A DNA stretch of 64,000 bases from an uncultured Alphaproteobacteria bacterium (GTDB lineage: Bacteria; Pseudomonadota; Alphaproteobacteria; RF32; CAG-239). The notes beneath the pieces are model-generated. The model searched no databases, was not told the origin of the DNA, and worked only from the letters and a program-made list of their open reading frames with translations. Of the stretch, positions 45,427 to 55,647 are shown one piece after another (the first letter of the stretch is position 1; every line of letters starts with the position of its first letter). Both the position numbers and the translations under genes were made by a program. The DNA lies in NCBI GenBank assembly GCA_944391615.1, contig CALXUE010000009.1, forward strand, positions 1-64,000. Direction: 5' to 3'.

Positions 45427-46778
45427 GGACGTATATTCTCCAACCAAGCTTGAATATCATGCAGTGCACGTGCAGAATAGGCTGACTTTCGGTCGTTACC
45501 TTTGAGCTTTTTGAATTTTCCGTTAGCTGTCACTTCACCTTGAATGGTAGGAAATATTCCAAAGTTAATGTTCATCGGCTGAAAGTCATCAATATTCGTA
45601 TCATCGATCAGGTGGCTGAGCATCGAGCCGAAAGCGGTTACGCGCGGCGGCAAAATAGGCTCATTTCCATTGATTTGGCAAGCCGCAAAATATCCGGCCA
45701 AAAAGCCAATAGAAGCACTTTCAATATATCCCTCACAACCGGTAATTTGTCCGGCAAAGCGAATGTTTGGCTGCTTTTTGAGCCGCAAAAATTTATCCAA
45801 CAAAATAGGACTTTTGATAAATGTATTTTTATGAATTCCACCCAATCTGGCAAATTCAGCATTTTCAAGCCCCGGAATCATTTGAAATATGCGTTTTTGC
45901 TCACCATATTTAAGCTTTGTCTGAAATCCCACGATATTTCGGAGTGTATCTTCTTTGTTGTCTTGACGAAGTTGTACCACGGCATAAGGCTTAACGGACG
46001 AGTGAGGATTCGTCAGGCCGACAGGCTTCATCGGGCCATAAAGCAGGGTGTCAACACCGCGTTCAGCCATAACCTCAATCGGGAGACAACCATCAAAATA
46101 GTTCACTTTTTCCCAGTCGTGAAATTCTGTTTTTTCAGCTTTCAGAAGTTCATCAACAAAATGATAATATTCTTCTTTAGTAAGCGGACAGTTGATGTAG
46201 TCAAACTTGTCGCCCTTATCATAGCGCGATTGAAACCAAGCTTTTTCAAAGTTGATAGAATCTTTAAATACGACGGGAGCAATCGCATCATAAAAAGACA
46301 GGGATTGATTGTCTATTGTTTGCAAAATAGATTTTGCCAAAGGCTCAGAAGTGAGAGGGCCGGTTGCAATAATTGTTTCACCAAAATCAGCCGGAGGCAA
46401 AGCAGAAATTTCTTCATGAATAACAGTAATATTCGGATGATGAGATATTTCATCAGTAATCATTTGGGAAAAGCCGTTTCTATCAACAGCCAAGGCGCCG
46501 CCTGCCGGAACTTTAGTGGCATCGGCACATTGCATAACAAGAGAGTTTGCAAGGCGCATTTCCTGATGGAGCAACCCGACGGCATTATGTTGAAAGTCAT
46601 CGGAGCGCAAAGAATTTGAACAAACGAGCTCAGCCAAATTTTGAGATTTGTGCGCCGGCGAAAATTTGCACGGCTTCATTTCATGAATAACGACGTTAAT
46701 GCCGCGAAGAGCAGCCTGCCAGGCAGCTTCAGAACCGGCCAATCCACCACCGATAATGTGTAAAACTTTTTCTTTCAT
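45423..46778 (-). CDS. trmFO: Folate-dependent tRNA (uracil-5-)-methyltransferase TrmFO
   Basis: 451 aa. N-terminal [19 protein letters not shown] motif, SNSLRSDD near 50 with the conserved Cys before it, NINFGIFP near 410 and the C-terminal DIQAWLE. TrmFO makes T54 in tRNA using methylene-THF and FADH2. The ATG at 46778 follows GAGGA. It is the first gene of the operon with hpnC-hpnD-hpnE. Confidence 0.93.
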   Translation of the reverse strand: MKEKVLHIIGGGLAGSEAAWQAALRGINVVIHEMKPCKFSPAHKSQNLAELVCSNSLRSDDFQHNAVGLLHQEMRLANSLVMQCADATKVPAGGALAVDRNGFSQMITDEISHHPNITVIHEEISALPPADFGETIIATGPLTSEPLAKSILQTIDNQSLSFYDAIAPVVFKDSINFEKAWFQSRYDKGDKFDYINCPLTKEEYYHFVDELLKAEKTEFHDWEKVNYFDGCLPIEVMAERGVDTLLYGPMKPVGLTNPHSSVKPYAVVQLRQDNKEDTLRNIVGFQTKLKYGEQKRIFQMIPGLENAEFARLGGIHKNTFIKSPILLDKFLRLKKQPNIRFAGQITGCEGYIESASIGFLAGYFAACQINGNEPILPPRVTAFGSMLSHLIDDTNIDDFQPMNINFGIFPTIQGEVTANGKFKKLKGNDRKSAYSARALHDIQAWLENIRP

Positions 46779-46859
46779 ACAATCCTCAAAAAACAAAACA
46801 ATTAGATATTATATCTAAAAAAGCAAATTTTTCAACTATAATAAACAAGAGCCAATCCA

Positions 46860-46890
46860 CAAAAAAAATCCAAGATTTTAACCTTGGATT
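46860..46890 (-). terminator. Terminator overlapping the end of the 110-aa gene
   Basis: AATCCAAG pairs with CTTGGATT, then eight T on the minus strand. The gene's TAA is inside the loop. Confidence 0.8.
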
Positions 46891-47210
46891 TTAGAATTCA
46901 ACAAAATGATAAGCAGCACAAAAGGTGCAAACAAAAACCACCACAACCCCAAAGTGATAGCAACAACAAACGCGACAATCATTGAGACCAACACGGTTAA
47001 TCCGATGGTTTTAAGCCCAATTCGCACAGCCCAAAGCACCACCCCGAGAGTTAAAGCATTAAGAGCCAAAGCAAAACAACAAAGAATATGGCTAATAAAA
47101 GCATTTTCCCACTGAGAACTTTGAATTAAAATAACACAAACCGCTATGACAAATAGCGATACGCTGATTAGCCCAAATTTAGAGCAAAGTTTAGGATAAA
47201 TATGCTTCAT
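46878..47210 (-). CDS. Small membrane protein, unknown
   Basis: About 110 aa with four hydrophobic segments (about 12-30, 40-60, 68-85, 88-106), ending in NSKIQG. No motif is recognised. The start is uncertain: ATG at 47210 gives a Lys-rich N-terminus facing the cytoplasm; an upstream ATG at 47252 adds a Tyr/Phe-rich stretch. Neither has a ribosome site. Confidence 0.55.
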   Translation of the reverse strand: MKHIYPKLCSKFGLISVSLFVIAVCVILIQSSQWENAFISHILCCFALALNALTLGVVLWAVRIGLKTIGLTVLVSMIVAFVVAITLGLWWFLFAPFVLLIILLNSKIQG

Positions 47211-47322
47211 AAGAATAAAAATATAAAGATAAACATAAAAATAACAAAACACCTAAGGATAAGCCAAGAACAAAAGATAATCAAGCAAAATTTTCAAAAA
47301 CGCACCAGCACAAAAGCACAGA

Positions 47323-47528
47323 AAAAGAGATTGTGGCTTGCAATCTCTTTTTTTTGTGTTTATATTGAAGTTGCCGGTTAGAGGTAGCCGGCGGTGCCTC
47401 AAAAACACCTTCACTATAAAAATCCTCCACCTGAAAAGGCGGAGTGCCGGTAATATATTGAATAACGGCGACTGTATAGTGACAGTTTTTGAGCTCCGCC
47501 TGCCTAAATTAAAGGCAGGTATTTTTTA
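47323..47528 (+). ncRNA. Structured RNA repeat, unit 1
   Basis: First of two units 208 bp apart. It starts with a hairpin AGAGATTG/CAATCTCT plus eight T, then CCGGTTA-GAGG-TAGCCGG, then a long-range helix: CTCAAAAAC (47398-47406) with GTTTTTGAG (47485-47493) and TCACTATA (47411-47418) with TATAGTGA (47475-47482). Inside lie CTCC-A-CCT-GAAA-AGG-C-GGAG and a GCCG/CGGC hairpin. The unit ends in CCTGCCT/AGGCAGG followed by TATTTTTT. Short ORFs over it lack start signals. Strand is inferred from the T-runs; a non-transcribed repeat is the alternative. Confidence 0.65.
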
Positions 47529-47530
47529 TT

Positions 47531-47860
47531 AAAAGAGATTGTGTCTTGCAATCTCTTTTTTTTGTGTTTATATTGAATTTGCCGGTTAGAGGTAGCCGGC
47601 GGTGCCTCAAAAACACCTTCACAGTTAAAAATCCTCCACCTGAAAAGGCGGAGTGCCGGTAATATATTGAATAACGGCGACTGTACTGTGACAGTTTTTG
47701 AGCTCCGCCTGCCTAATATGTTAAATTGAGGAGAATGAGTCAAATAGTAGGCGTCAAGGGCGAGAAAAATTTTAGCGTACAAAACAGTACGTGAATTTTT
47801 CAAGACCCGCAGACAACACCCTAGTTGACCATTATACGCAATTTAAGGGCAGGCTTTTGT
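47531..47860 (+). ncRNA. Structured RNA repeat, unit 2 (long form)
   Basis: Nearly identical to unit 1 up to CCTGCCTAA. The helix pair is changed in step: TCACAGT (47619-47625) with ACTGTGA (47685-47691), so two base pairs differ by compensating substitutions. Its terminal stem (CCTGCC 47708-47713 with GGCAGG 47848-47853) encloses ~130 bp absent from unit 1. That insert is itself nested: TTAAATTG/CAATTTAA, GTCAA/TTGAC, GAAAAATT/AATTTTTC and CGTAC/GTACG. It ends about 35 bp before the HTH gene. Confidence 0.65.
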
Positions 47861-47889
47861 TTATTAATAAATAAAACAGGAGCTAAAAA

Positions 47890-48129
47890 ATGGGAATAAA
47901 AAAAGAACAAGTTAATTACATTTGGGATAACAGACAAGAAGTCGGGCATAAACTTTACGAACTCCGGCAAGAACGTGGCCTGAGTATAGATGAAGTGTCA
48001 AAAATCAGCGGTTTATCTCGCCTCAGAATAGAACATCTGGAACAAGGCAAAGGCTTTGACTTAAGGAGAGTTGCGGTAGTGGCCGCCATCTATAATCATA
48101 AATTGAAGTTTGAATTGGTCAAAGCCTAA
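47890..48129 (+). CDS. Small XRE/Cro-type HTH protein
   Basis: 79 aa. A helix-turn-helix occupies about residues 18-58 (LRQERGLSIDEVSKISGLSRLRIEHLEQGK). It is short for a repressor with only ~20 residues after the HTH. An AGGAG ribosome site precedes the ATG. It lies directly after the structured RNA repeats; a partner toxin gene is not seen. Confidence 0.75.
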   Translation: MGIKKEQVNYIWDNRQEVGHKLYELRQERGLSIDEVSKISGLSRLRIEHLEQGKGFDLRRVAVVAAIYNHKLKFELVKA

Positions 48130-48500
48130 CAACTTCAACATTTCTTTTTTAACAACGCCCGAGAATAACACTCGAGGTTTTCTGTATGGTAACCAACAAA
48201 AAATCCTCTTTGAAAAAAATCAAAGGGGATTTTCTGCTAAGCTATCACAAAAAGCAGCCACAAAACAAGCAAACAAAATAACTATGGTAGAGACATTTCC
48301 TTTTGCATATGCATATTAAAACTTCATAAGCATACCAATCTTGGCTCTTAAAGATAAATAAGAAACGAGCAAACAAAACAATTACAATCGAGAAGTAGCT
48401 TTCTGCATATTCATTTTAAAGTCCCATAAACATATCTACCCCAGAACCTAAAAATAAAATCACACACATCTGATATTTAGCAGAAAACACACTACATGTT
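48130..48500. other. 370-bp gene-free region between HTH gene and lexA
   Basis: Holds a terminator for the HTH gene at 48199-48235 and an imperfect ~70-bp direct repeat (about 48268-48338 and 48367-48437, sharing AGCAAACAAAA and GCATAT-CAT blocks). No convincing gene on either strand. Confidence 0.6.
48199..48235 (+). terminator. Terminator of the HTH gene
   Basis: AAAATCCTCTTTGA pairs with TCAAAGGGGATTTT (one G-U) over a 6-nt loop, ending in TTTT. Confidence 0.75.
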
Positions 48501-49157
48501 CTAATGATACGTGCGCATCAATCCAGCCAAAATTCCCTGAACTTTAACGCGAGAGGCTGGGAGCCTGCGAGTTTGATAATCTTTGTTCATCGGAATGAGC
48601 AAAACATCATTTCCGTCGCGTTTAAATATTTTGAGCGTAGCTTCAGCATTATCAACCAACGCCACCACAATATCGCCGTTATTAGCGGTGTCTGCTTTTT
48701 TGATAATCACGGTATCACCATCCATAATTCCGCCCTCAATCATAGATTCGCCCTCAATGGTTAAGGCATAAAACTGACCATGGCTGACCATTTCAAACGG
48801 CACGGGAATAACCTCATTTTCATCGGCAATTGCCTCAATCGGAGTACCGGCCGCAATTTTGCCATACAAAGGAATTTGCGCGGCGGAGTTCTGCAAGGCA
48901 ATATCACGCTTTTTCTCTTCTTCGACAATAGCCCTTGGCTTAAATTTAGGCAGTTTCAAAACCTCAAGCGCGCGTGCTTTATGCGGAAGTTTACGAATAA
49001 ACTCTCTTTCTTCCAGAGCTTCAATCAAGGCATGAATACCTGATTTTGACTTAAGCCCGACGGCATTTTTCATTTCTTCAAAGGATGGGGAGCAACCGGT
49101 TTCTTTCAAAACCTTGTTAATATACATCAAGAGCTTGTATTGCTTTTCGGTTAACAT
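48501..49157 (-). CDS. lexA: SOS repressor LexA
   Basis: 218 aa. An N-terminal winged helix (about 1-65), the Ala-Gly cleavage site in GKIAAGTP (about 110), catalytic Ser in EGESMIEGGI (about 145) and Lys in ATLKIFKR (about 183). The ATG at 49157 follows GGGAGG. The promoter carries a long palindromic operator (49196-49230), consistent with autorepression. Confidence 0.95.
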   Translation of the reverse strand: MLTEKQYKLLMYINKVLKETGCSPSFEEMKNAVGLKSKSGIHALIEALEEREFIRKLPHKARALEVLKLPKFKPRAIVEEEKKRDIALQNSAAQIPLYGKIAAGTPIEAIADENEVIPVPFEMVSHGQFYALTIEGESMIEGGIMDGDTVIIKKADTANNGDIVVALVDNAEATLKIFKRDGNDVLLIPMNKDYQTRRLPASRVKVQGILAGLMRTYH

Positions 49158-49195
49158 ACGCTCATCCTCCCTCAAAAAATTGAAATATAAAAAAA

Positions 49196-49230
49196 GAACA
49201 TTATTAGAATATTTTGTACTAATAATGTTC
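49196..49230. promoter_or_regulatory. lexA operator: palindrome of two GTTC-N7-GTTC-like sites
   Basis: GAACATTATTAG (49196-49207), 11 bp, CTAATAATGTTC (49219-49230). Each arm reads as GTAC- or ATTC-TAATAAT-GTTC, one mismatch from the alphaproteobacterial LexA box GTTC-N7-GTTC. On minus, TTGACA (49250-49255) and TATAGA (49229-49234) form a promoter whose start would lie in the palindrome. As RNA it is also a hairpin followed by seven T, so it could end transcripts of the upstream gene. Confidence 0.7.
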
Positions 49231-49263
49231 TATAACTGTTGAAAAGCGATGTCAAGTATTTTC

Positions 49264-50565
49264 TTATCGATTCAAGTCTTTTTTTGCATTTATCATATAT
49301 TGAGCGGAGGCCAAACTTAAATCACTTTTTGTCTTTTTAACCGGAGCAGAAAGTTCTTTTTCTTTGGCTTTTTGGGCTTCAGCCATAATGCGTTGCTGGA
49401 TATCATCCAACTTCTGAGCTTCCTGATAAGTTTTTCCAGGATATTTGTTCAAGAGTTGAACATAATCGTCCAAAATAGATTTATCTTTGGCAATCAAAGA
49501 CAAGTCACGCATAGTCGTTAAAGAAGGCGCATCATGAATATGCTCTTTGGCAAAGGCAATGGCTCTTTTACCGCCTTTTGTACTAAAGACGCCTCTAAAC
49601 ACCGTGTTTAACTCGGTAATATAGCTCAGGGAGTTAATACTTCTCAGGCTCTTTCCTTTAATGGTTTTTTCTATTCCGTTAAGATTTCCGGTTGCGATAT
49701 CTTTGGCACACCACAAGCCGATAACCACCCAGTGCACATCTTCAATGTCAATGTTTTGTTTGGCAAGGGTAGAGCGGATGGCATCAAAAGTCTTTTGATT
49801 ATATCCGATATAGCATTCTCCGCCGAAGTCGCGTTGCGCATGCAAAAATTCCACCGGATTATTTTTGCCTTCGTTTCTGAACTTTTGTTTAAAATCAGGC
49901 ACTACAAAGCGCGCCAGAGCATCTCGTTTGGCATTTCCGCTATGATAAGCCAAGTTACCTTTTTGAGCCAACTCAGCCTTAAATGCGGTCAAAGCTTTTT
50001 GAAAACCTGTGGCTGATTTATTAAAAAAACGATCCCCAATATCTTTATAGTCATCATGAAGCAAAATATAAATGGCAAAATTTTTGGCATTAAACATATC
50101 CAGCTGCAAGCTACCGGCATAACTGTTAAAAACGCCGACCGGATTAGCTTCTTCACCCACTTCGCGCTGATAAGTCACATCCCAAATAGAACACTTTGTG
50201 GCATTAGCAAAATCTTTAATTTCCCGACCGCGTTTATCAAACACTTTGTTATGAAATTCATAATGCGGATATTTCTCCAAAGAAGAAACATTAATCATAT
50301 CTTTGTCAAAGAGCAGCTCATCGGCCACAATTTCGGGAGCATCACCAAAACTTGCCTCTGGAGCATTAACTTCAATATTCGCGTCATAAACATTGCGTTC
50401 AGCATGAACGGCATGAGGCTGATAAGAGGCAACGGTTGCAATCGTGACCATAGCAGCATTAGCCACCATGTCAGACTTAGCCTTAACTTTTTTATTTAAG
50501 GTTTGTTTGGCATGGCGCAGGGCTTTTTTAGCAGCTTCTAATCTTTCACGAATATCAACACTCAT
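49264..50565 (-). CDS. Unknown protein with N-terminal helix and possible signal segment
   Basis: 433 aa from the ATG at 50565 (GGAG about 10 bp upstream); the frame extends to 50673 but that part has no ribosome site. A basic coiled N-terminus (about 1-30) precedes a hydrophobic segment ending in HAVHAER (about 53), which could be a late signal peptide. The main domain contains KCSIWDVTYQREVG and FGGECYIGYNQKTFDAI, followed by a helical C-terminal third. No family is recognised. Confidence 0.7.
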   Translation of the reverse strand: MSVDIRERLEAAKKALRHAKQTLNKKVKAKSDMVANAAMVTIATVASYQPHAVHAERNVYDANIEVNAPEASFGDAPEIVADELLFDKDMINVSSLEKYPHYEFHNKVFDKRGREIKDFANATKCSIWDVTYQREVGEEANPVGVFNSYAGSLQLDMFNAKNFAIYILLHDDYKDIGDRFFNKSATGFQKALTAFKAELAQKGNLAYHSGNAKRDALARFVVPDFKQKFRNEGKNNPVEFLHAQRDFGGECYIGYNQKTFDAIRSTLAKQNIDIEDVHWVVIGLWCAKDIATGNLNGIEKTIKGKSLRSINSLSYITELNTVFRGVFSTKGGKRAIAFAKEHIHDAPSLTTMRDLSLIAKDKSILDDYVQLLNKYPGKTYQEAQKLDDIQQRIMAEAQKAKEKELSAPVKKTKSDLSLASAQYMINAKKDLNR

Positions 50566-50776
50566 CGGCGAACAACTCCAATTTAACAAAAAAAACATCA
50601 TAACATCTCGAAATATAACAATATTATAGTGATTTTTTTTGCCGAAATAAAGTTTTTTTTGCATAAAAATCAATTATTTTATTGAAAATTTATCTCATTT
50701 GAGTATAGTCAGAACAAAGAAAATTCATTTTGTAAAAAAAATCATAAAAATAAATAAAATAAGGAATAAAATAACA

Positions 50777-52249
50777 ATGACAGCAGAAAGTACGTTTCAT
50801 CGCGATTCGCGTTTGGCAAAGTTAAAGACTTTGCAAGAAAAAGGCTATAATCCATATCCGTATGTTTTCAAACCAACGGCCTACGCCGCCGATTTGCAAG
50901 AAAAATACAAGGACTTGGAAGCCGGCGCCGAAACCACGGATGAAGTCACCATAGCCGGCCGCGCCATGGCCGTTCGCAATAGCGGTATGTTTATTGATGT
51001 TAAGGACGCAACCGGAAAAATACAAGCTTTCTGCCACAAAATGCATTTGGATGAAGAAAATTTGGCGCGCCTTAAAAGCTTGGATGTTGGCGATATTGTC
51101 GGTATAACAGGCTTCATCCGCCGTACGCCGCGCGGAGAATTGTCTATAGCCGCCAAAAAATTTGATATTATTTCTAAGTCTTTGCAGCCCTTACCGGAAA
51201 AATTTCATGGCTTGACCGATATGGACGCCCGTTATCGTCAGCGCTATGTCGATTTTATTATGAATGATGACGCTAAAGAAATATATAAAAAGCGCTGCCA
51301 AATAACCTCAGCCATTCGTAGCTATTTTGAAGAACACGGATTCTTAGAGGTTGAAACGCCGATGCTCCACCCCATCATGGGCGGCGCAAATGCAAAACCA
51401 TTTATCACCCATCACAATACATTGGATATGGATTTGTACTTAAGAATTGCGCCGGAACTATATTTGAAGAGATTAGTCGTCGGCGGATTTGACCATATAT
51501 TTGAAATCGGCCGCAATTTCAGAAACGAAGGTATTGATAAAAGTCATAATCCGGAGTTTACGTCACTAGAGGCTTATCAAGCTTATGCCGATTATAATGA
51601 TATGGCAGAGCTGATACCTGATTTAATCAAATATGTTGCGCAAAAGGTTTTGGGAACAACCCTTATCAAGGTTGGAGAAAATGAAATTGACTTAGGCCAG
51701 CCTTTTGCCAAAAAATCAATGATTGATTTGGTTAAAGAATACGCCGGTGTTGACTTTTTGCAGGCCAAAACCTTGGAAGAAGCCAAAGCAATGGCAAAAT
51801 CCGCAGGCGTGAATGCTGATGATTGCATCTCATGGGGAAAGGTTATTTCTGAGGTGTTTGATGCAATGGTTGAACCCAAGCTTATTCAACCGACATTGGT
51901 TATGGATATGCCGCGCGATATTTCACCTTTAGCTAAAACGCACCGCAGCAATCCAAGATTAGTGGAACACTTTGATGCTTATATCGCCGGAATGGAAATG
52001 GGCTGCGCCTATTCCGAGTTATCTAATCCTTTAGAGCAGAGAGAGCGCTTTGAGGCTCAATGCGCAGATCGAGAAAAAGGTGACGATGAAGCTCAAATGC
52101 TGGATGAAGATTTCTTAAATGCATTGGAAATCGGTTTTCCTCCGACCGGTGGTATGGGTATGGGCATTGACCGCTTGGCCATCTTGCTGACCGGAGCAGA
52201 AACCATCCGTGATGTAATAGCTTTTCCAACCTTGCGCAAAAAGGATTAA
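50777..52249 (+). CDS. lysS: Lysyl-tRNA synthetase, class II
   Basis: 490 aa from the ATG at 50777 (AAGGAA upstream). OB-fold anticodon domain (about 35-150), then class II motifs: FRNEGID (motif 2, about 255) and GMGMGIDRL (motif 3, about 465). The extension to 50699 is an AT-rich leader and is rejected. Confidence 0.96.
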   Translation: MTAESTFHRDSRLAKLKTLQEKGYNPYPYVFKPTAYAADLQEKYKDLEAGAETTDEVTIAGRAMAVRNSGMFIDVKDATGKIQAFCHKMHLDEENLARLKSLDVGDIVGITGFIRRTPRGELSIAAKKFDIISKSLQPLPEKFHGLTDMDARYRQRYVDFIMNDDAKEIYKKRCQITSAIRSYFEEHGFLEVETPMLHPIMGGANAKPFITHHNTLDMDLYLRIAPELYLKRLVVGGFDHIFEIGRNFRNEGIDKSHNPEFTSLEAYQAYADYNDMAELIPDLIKYVAQKVLGTTLIKVGENEIDLGQPFAKKSMIDLVKEYAGVDFLQAKTLEEAKAMAKSAGVNADDCISWGKVISEVFDAMVEPKLIQPTLVMDMPRDISPLAKTHRSNPRLVEHFDAYIAGMEMGCAYSELSNPLEQRERFEAQCADREKGDDEAQMLDEDFLNALEIGFPPTGGMGMGIDRLAILLTGAETIRDVIAFPTLRKKD

Positions 52250-52252
52250 TCC

Positions 52253-53467
52253 TTGTCAAACAAAGGCACAGCAAATCAAAATAAGCGCCCGACATTTGAA
52301 ATGAAAAAAAAGAAAAAGTTCATTTCAGGTTGGAAGCTCTCTCTTTTTGCGTTGCTGTGCCTTTTTGTCTTTTATGCATTGCACCCGTTTATATTCGGCA
52401 CACCGCAAGATGAATACGGCTATGAAAATGACGAGCCCGAAATCGCTTATGAAGAAGAGATTATAGAGCAGGAACAAATCCCGATAAAAGAGCAGGTAGA
52501 GGAACCGTTAACGCAAATCAGCGCATCAGAACAGGTCATAACCAAAGAGGATGATATTGCCTATTTAATTGGAGCGTTGAATGCGGAATATGAAAATGAG
52601 GCTGAGGAAGAAAATAAAGAAAACAGCACCGATAGCATTCATGATGAACATTCATATAAACTTTATGAAGAAGAATTGCCGGATAATATCATTGATGAAG
52701 AACAAACAGACGAACCTTCATCAACGGTACATTACCAACAAAAAAACATCAAAGATATGGATGTAAAAGTTTTGCCGCGCCCTGAGCATAATGAAAAAAA
52801 ATTGATAGCTGTAGTGATAGATGATATGGGCGTAAATGTCAAAAGAACCAAAGACATAATCAGTTTGCAAGCACCGCTGACATCATCGTTTTTGACCTAT
52901 GGCCCGCATTTATCCAAGCAGATAGAACAGGCGAGGGCAGCCGGGCACGAGATAATGGCGCATGTCCCGATGCAGCCATACAAAGATTTATATACTGCGC
53001 CTGATGGCCTGACTGTTAATATGAGTGATGAGGAGTTGAGCCAAAAGTTTGAAATAATGCTGCAAAAGTTTTCCGGCATAAGAGGGGTTAACAACCATAT
53101 GGGCAGCAAGTTTACGGAAGACAAAAGAGCCATGGGAGATATCATGAAGATTCTAAAGGCGCATGATTTGTTCTTTTTGGATTCCAAAACCACGGCCAAA
53201 TCAGTAGGTGGAGAAGTTGCTAAGAAGTATGGTGTCAAATATGCAACCCGCCATGTATTTTTAGATAACAATAACGAAAAAAATTATATTTTAGGACAGT
53301 TAAAACAAGCAGAAAAAATCGCCAATAAAAACGGCTATGCCGTGGCAATAGGCCACCCCAAGAGCCAAACGTATGCGGCATTAAAAGAATGGCTGCCGAC
53401 CTTGGAAGCAAAGGGGCTCAAATTAGTGCATATGAGCGAAATAGTAGAGCTGAGAAATAAAGAATAA
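52253..53467 (+). CDS. Divergent polysaccharide deacetylase family (YibQ-like)
   Basis: 404 aa. A cytoplasmic N-terminus and one membrane helix (about 27-45) are followed by a Glu-rich linker (about 55-155). The DUF610/YibQ domain starts with LIAVVIDDMGVN near 183 and includes GHEIMAHVPMQP near 235 and NNHMGS near 275. Such proteins are envelope-linked; activity is unproven. The TTG at 52253 has AAGGA upstream; an ATG is at 52301. Three bp after lysS. Confidence 0.82.
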   Translation: MSNKGTANQNKRPTFEMKKKKKFISGWKLSLFALLCLFVFYALHPFIFGTPQDEYGYENDEPEIAYEEEIIEQEQIPIKEQVEEPLTQISASEQVITKEDDIAYLIGALNAEYENEAEEENKENSTDSIHDEHSYKLYEEELPDNIIDEEQTDEPSSTVHYQQKNIKDMDVKVLPRPEHNEKKLIAVVIDDMGVNVKRTKDIISLQAPLTSSFLTYGPHLSKQIEQARAAGHEIMAHVPMQPYKDLYTAPDGLTVNMSDEELSQKFEIMLQKFSGIRGVNNHMGSKFTEDKRAMGDIMKILKAHDLFFLDSKTTAKSVGGEVAKKYGVKYATRHVFLDNNNEKNYILGQLKQAEKIANKNGYAVAIGHPKSQTYAALKEWLPTLEAKGLKLVHMSEIVELRNKE

Positions 53468-53469
53468 TA

Positions 53470-53502
53470 AAAAAAGACACAGAACAAACTGTGTCTTTTT
53501 AA
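53470..53502. terminator. Terminator of the lysS-yibQ operon
   Basis: AAAAAGACACAG pairs with CTGTGTCTTTTT; T-runs on both strands. Confidence 0.92.
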
Positions 53503-53559
53503 AAAATCAAAAAGCTAAAGAGCCCAAAATCAAAGCTAACACTAAAAAAACGCAAAAGC

Positions 53560-53599
53560 AAAAAAAAGAAAAGCGAGGTGATTTCACCCCGCTTTTTTG
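53560..53599 (-). terminator. eno terminator
   Basis: On minus, AAGCGGGGTG-AAAT-CACCTCGCTT (one G-U) followed by TTTT and more T. Confidence 0.85.
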
Positions 53600-53617
53600 T
53601 TGTGCTGGAAATAAAGC

Positions 53618-54931
<1,314 letters not shown>

Positions 54932-55083
54932 CTATAACTTGGGGTATTTAAATTCGAATGTCAAGTATTTATGCATAAAAAAATGAAAGAGATTTTGTTA
55001 AGCAAAGTTTTCCAATGATAAAATGCTTGTATAAAAAAATAAAATAATTAAAATAAAGAAAAACATAAAGGGGAGGTCATCAA

Positions 55084-55545
55084 ATGTTTTCAGAAAAATG
55101 GAACAGACGTTTTATGGATGTTGCTTTTTTGGTTGCATCATGGTCCAAAGATCCCTCAACCAAAACCGGCGCAATTGTTGTAGGCCCCGATAGGGAAATT
55201 AGGGCAACAGGGTATAATGGATTGGTCAGAGGCGTGGATGATGACAAACCGGAGCGAATGGAACGCCCAACGAAATACGATTTTTTTGAACACGCGGAGC
55301 GCAACGCGATATACAATGCCTGCTTAACAGGAGTTTCACTGAAAAATTGTGTGATGTATGCAACACATCCGCCTTGCACGGATTGTGCGCGTGCAATCAT
55401 ACAATCAGGCATCAAAATTGTAATAACCAATGAACTGGAAGCTCGTCCGGATATTAAAGATAATACATGGCGGGACAAACTAGGTTATGCGCGCCAAATG
55501 TTTGAAGAGGCAGGTGTCGAATATATCGAACTCCCGAAAAAATAA
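55084..55545 (+). CDS. dCMP deaminase-like cytidine/deoxycytidylate deaminase
   Basis: 153 aa. Zinc site HAE (about residue 71) and PPCTDC (about 100), with the dCMP deaminase N-terminus FMDVAFLVASWSKDPSTKTGA. It likely supplies dUMP for thymidylate synthesis. The ribosome site is GGGGAGG. Confidence 0.88.
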   Translation: MFSEKWNRRFMDVAFLVASWSKDPSTKTGAIVVGPDREIRATGYNGLVRGVDDDKPERMERPTKYDFFEHAERNAIYNACLTGVSLKNCVMYATHPPCTDCARAIIQSGIKIVITNELEARPDIKDNTWRDKLGYARQMFEEAGVEYIELPKK

Positions 55546-55647
55546 TTTAATCTCCGCTCTTTAAAAAATATATTTGATAAATATATTAGAAAAAAATGTT
55601 TCTAAACTTTGTGTCAGGAGCATTATTATAAAAGGGTGGAGAATAGC

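Noticed and set aside
47323-47716. CRISPR array or type III toxin-antitoxin RNA repeats
   Set aside because: Only two units of ~208 bp without spacers, and the downstream gene is an HTH protein, not a ToxN-like nuclease.
47504-47803. 99-aa minus-strand ORF across the tandem repeats
   Set aside because: No ribosome site, composition follows the RNA hairpins, and the repeat differences preserve base pairing rather than codons.
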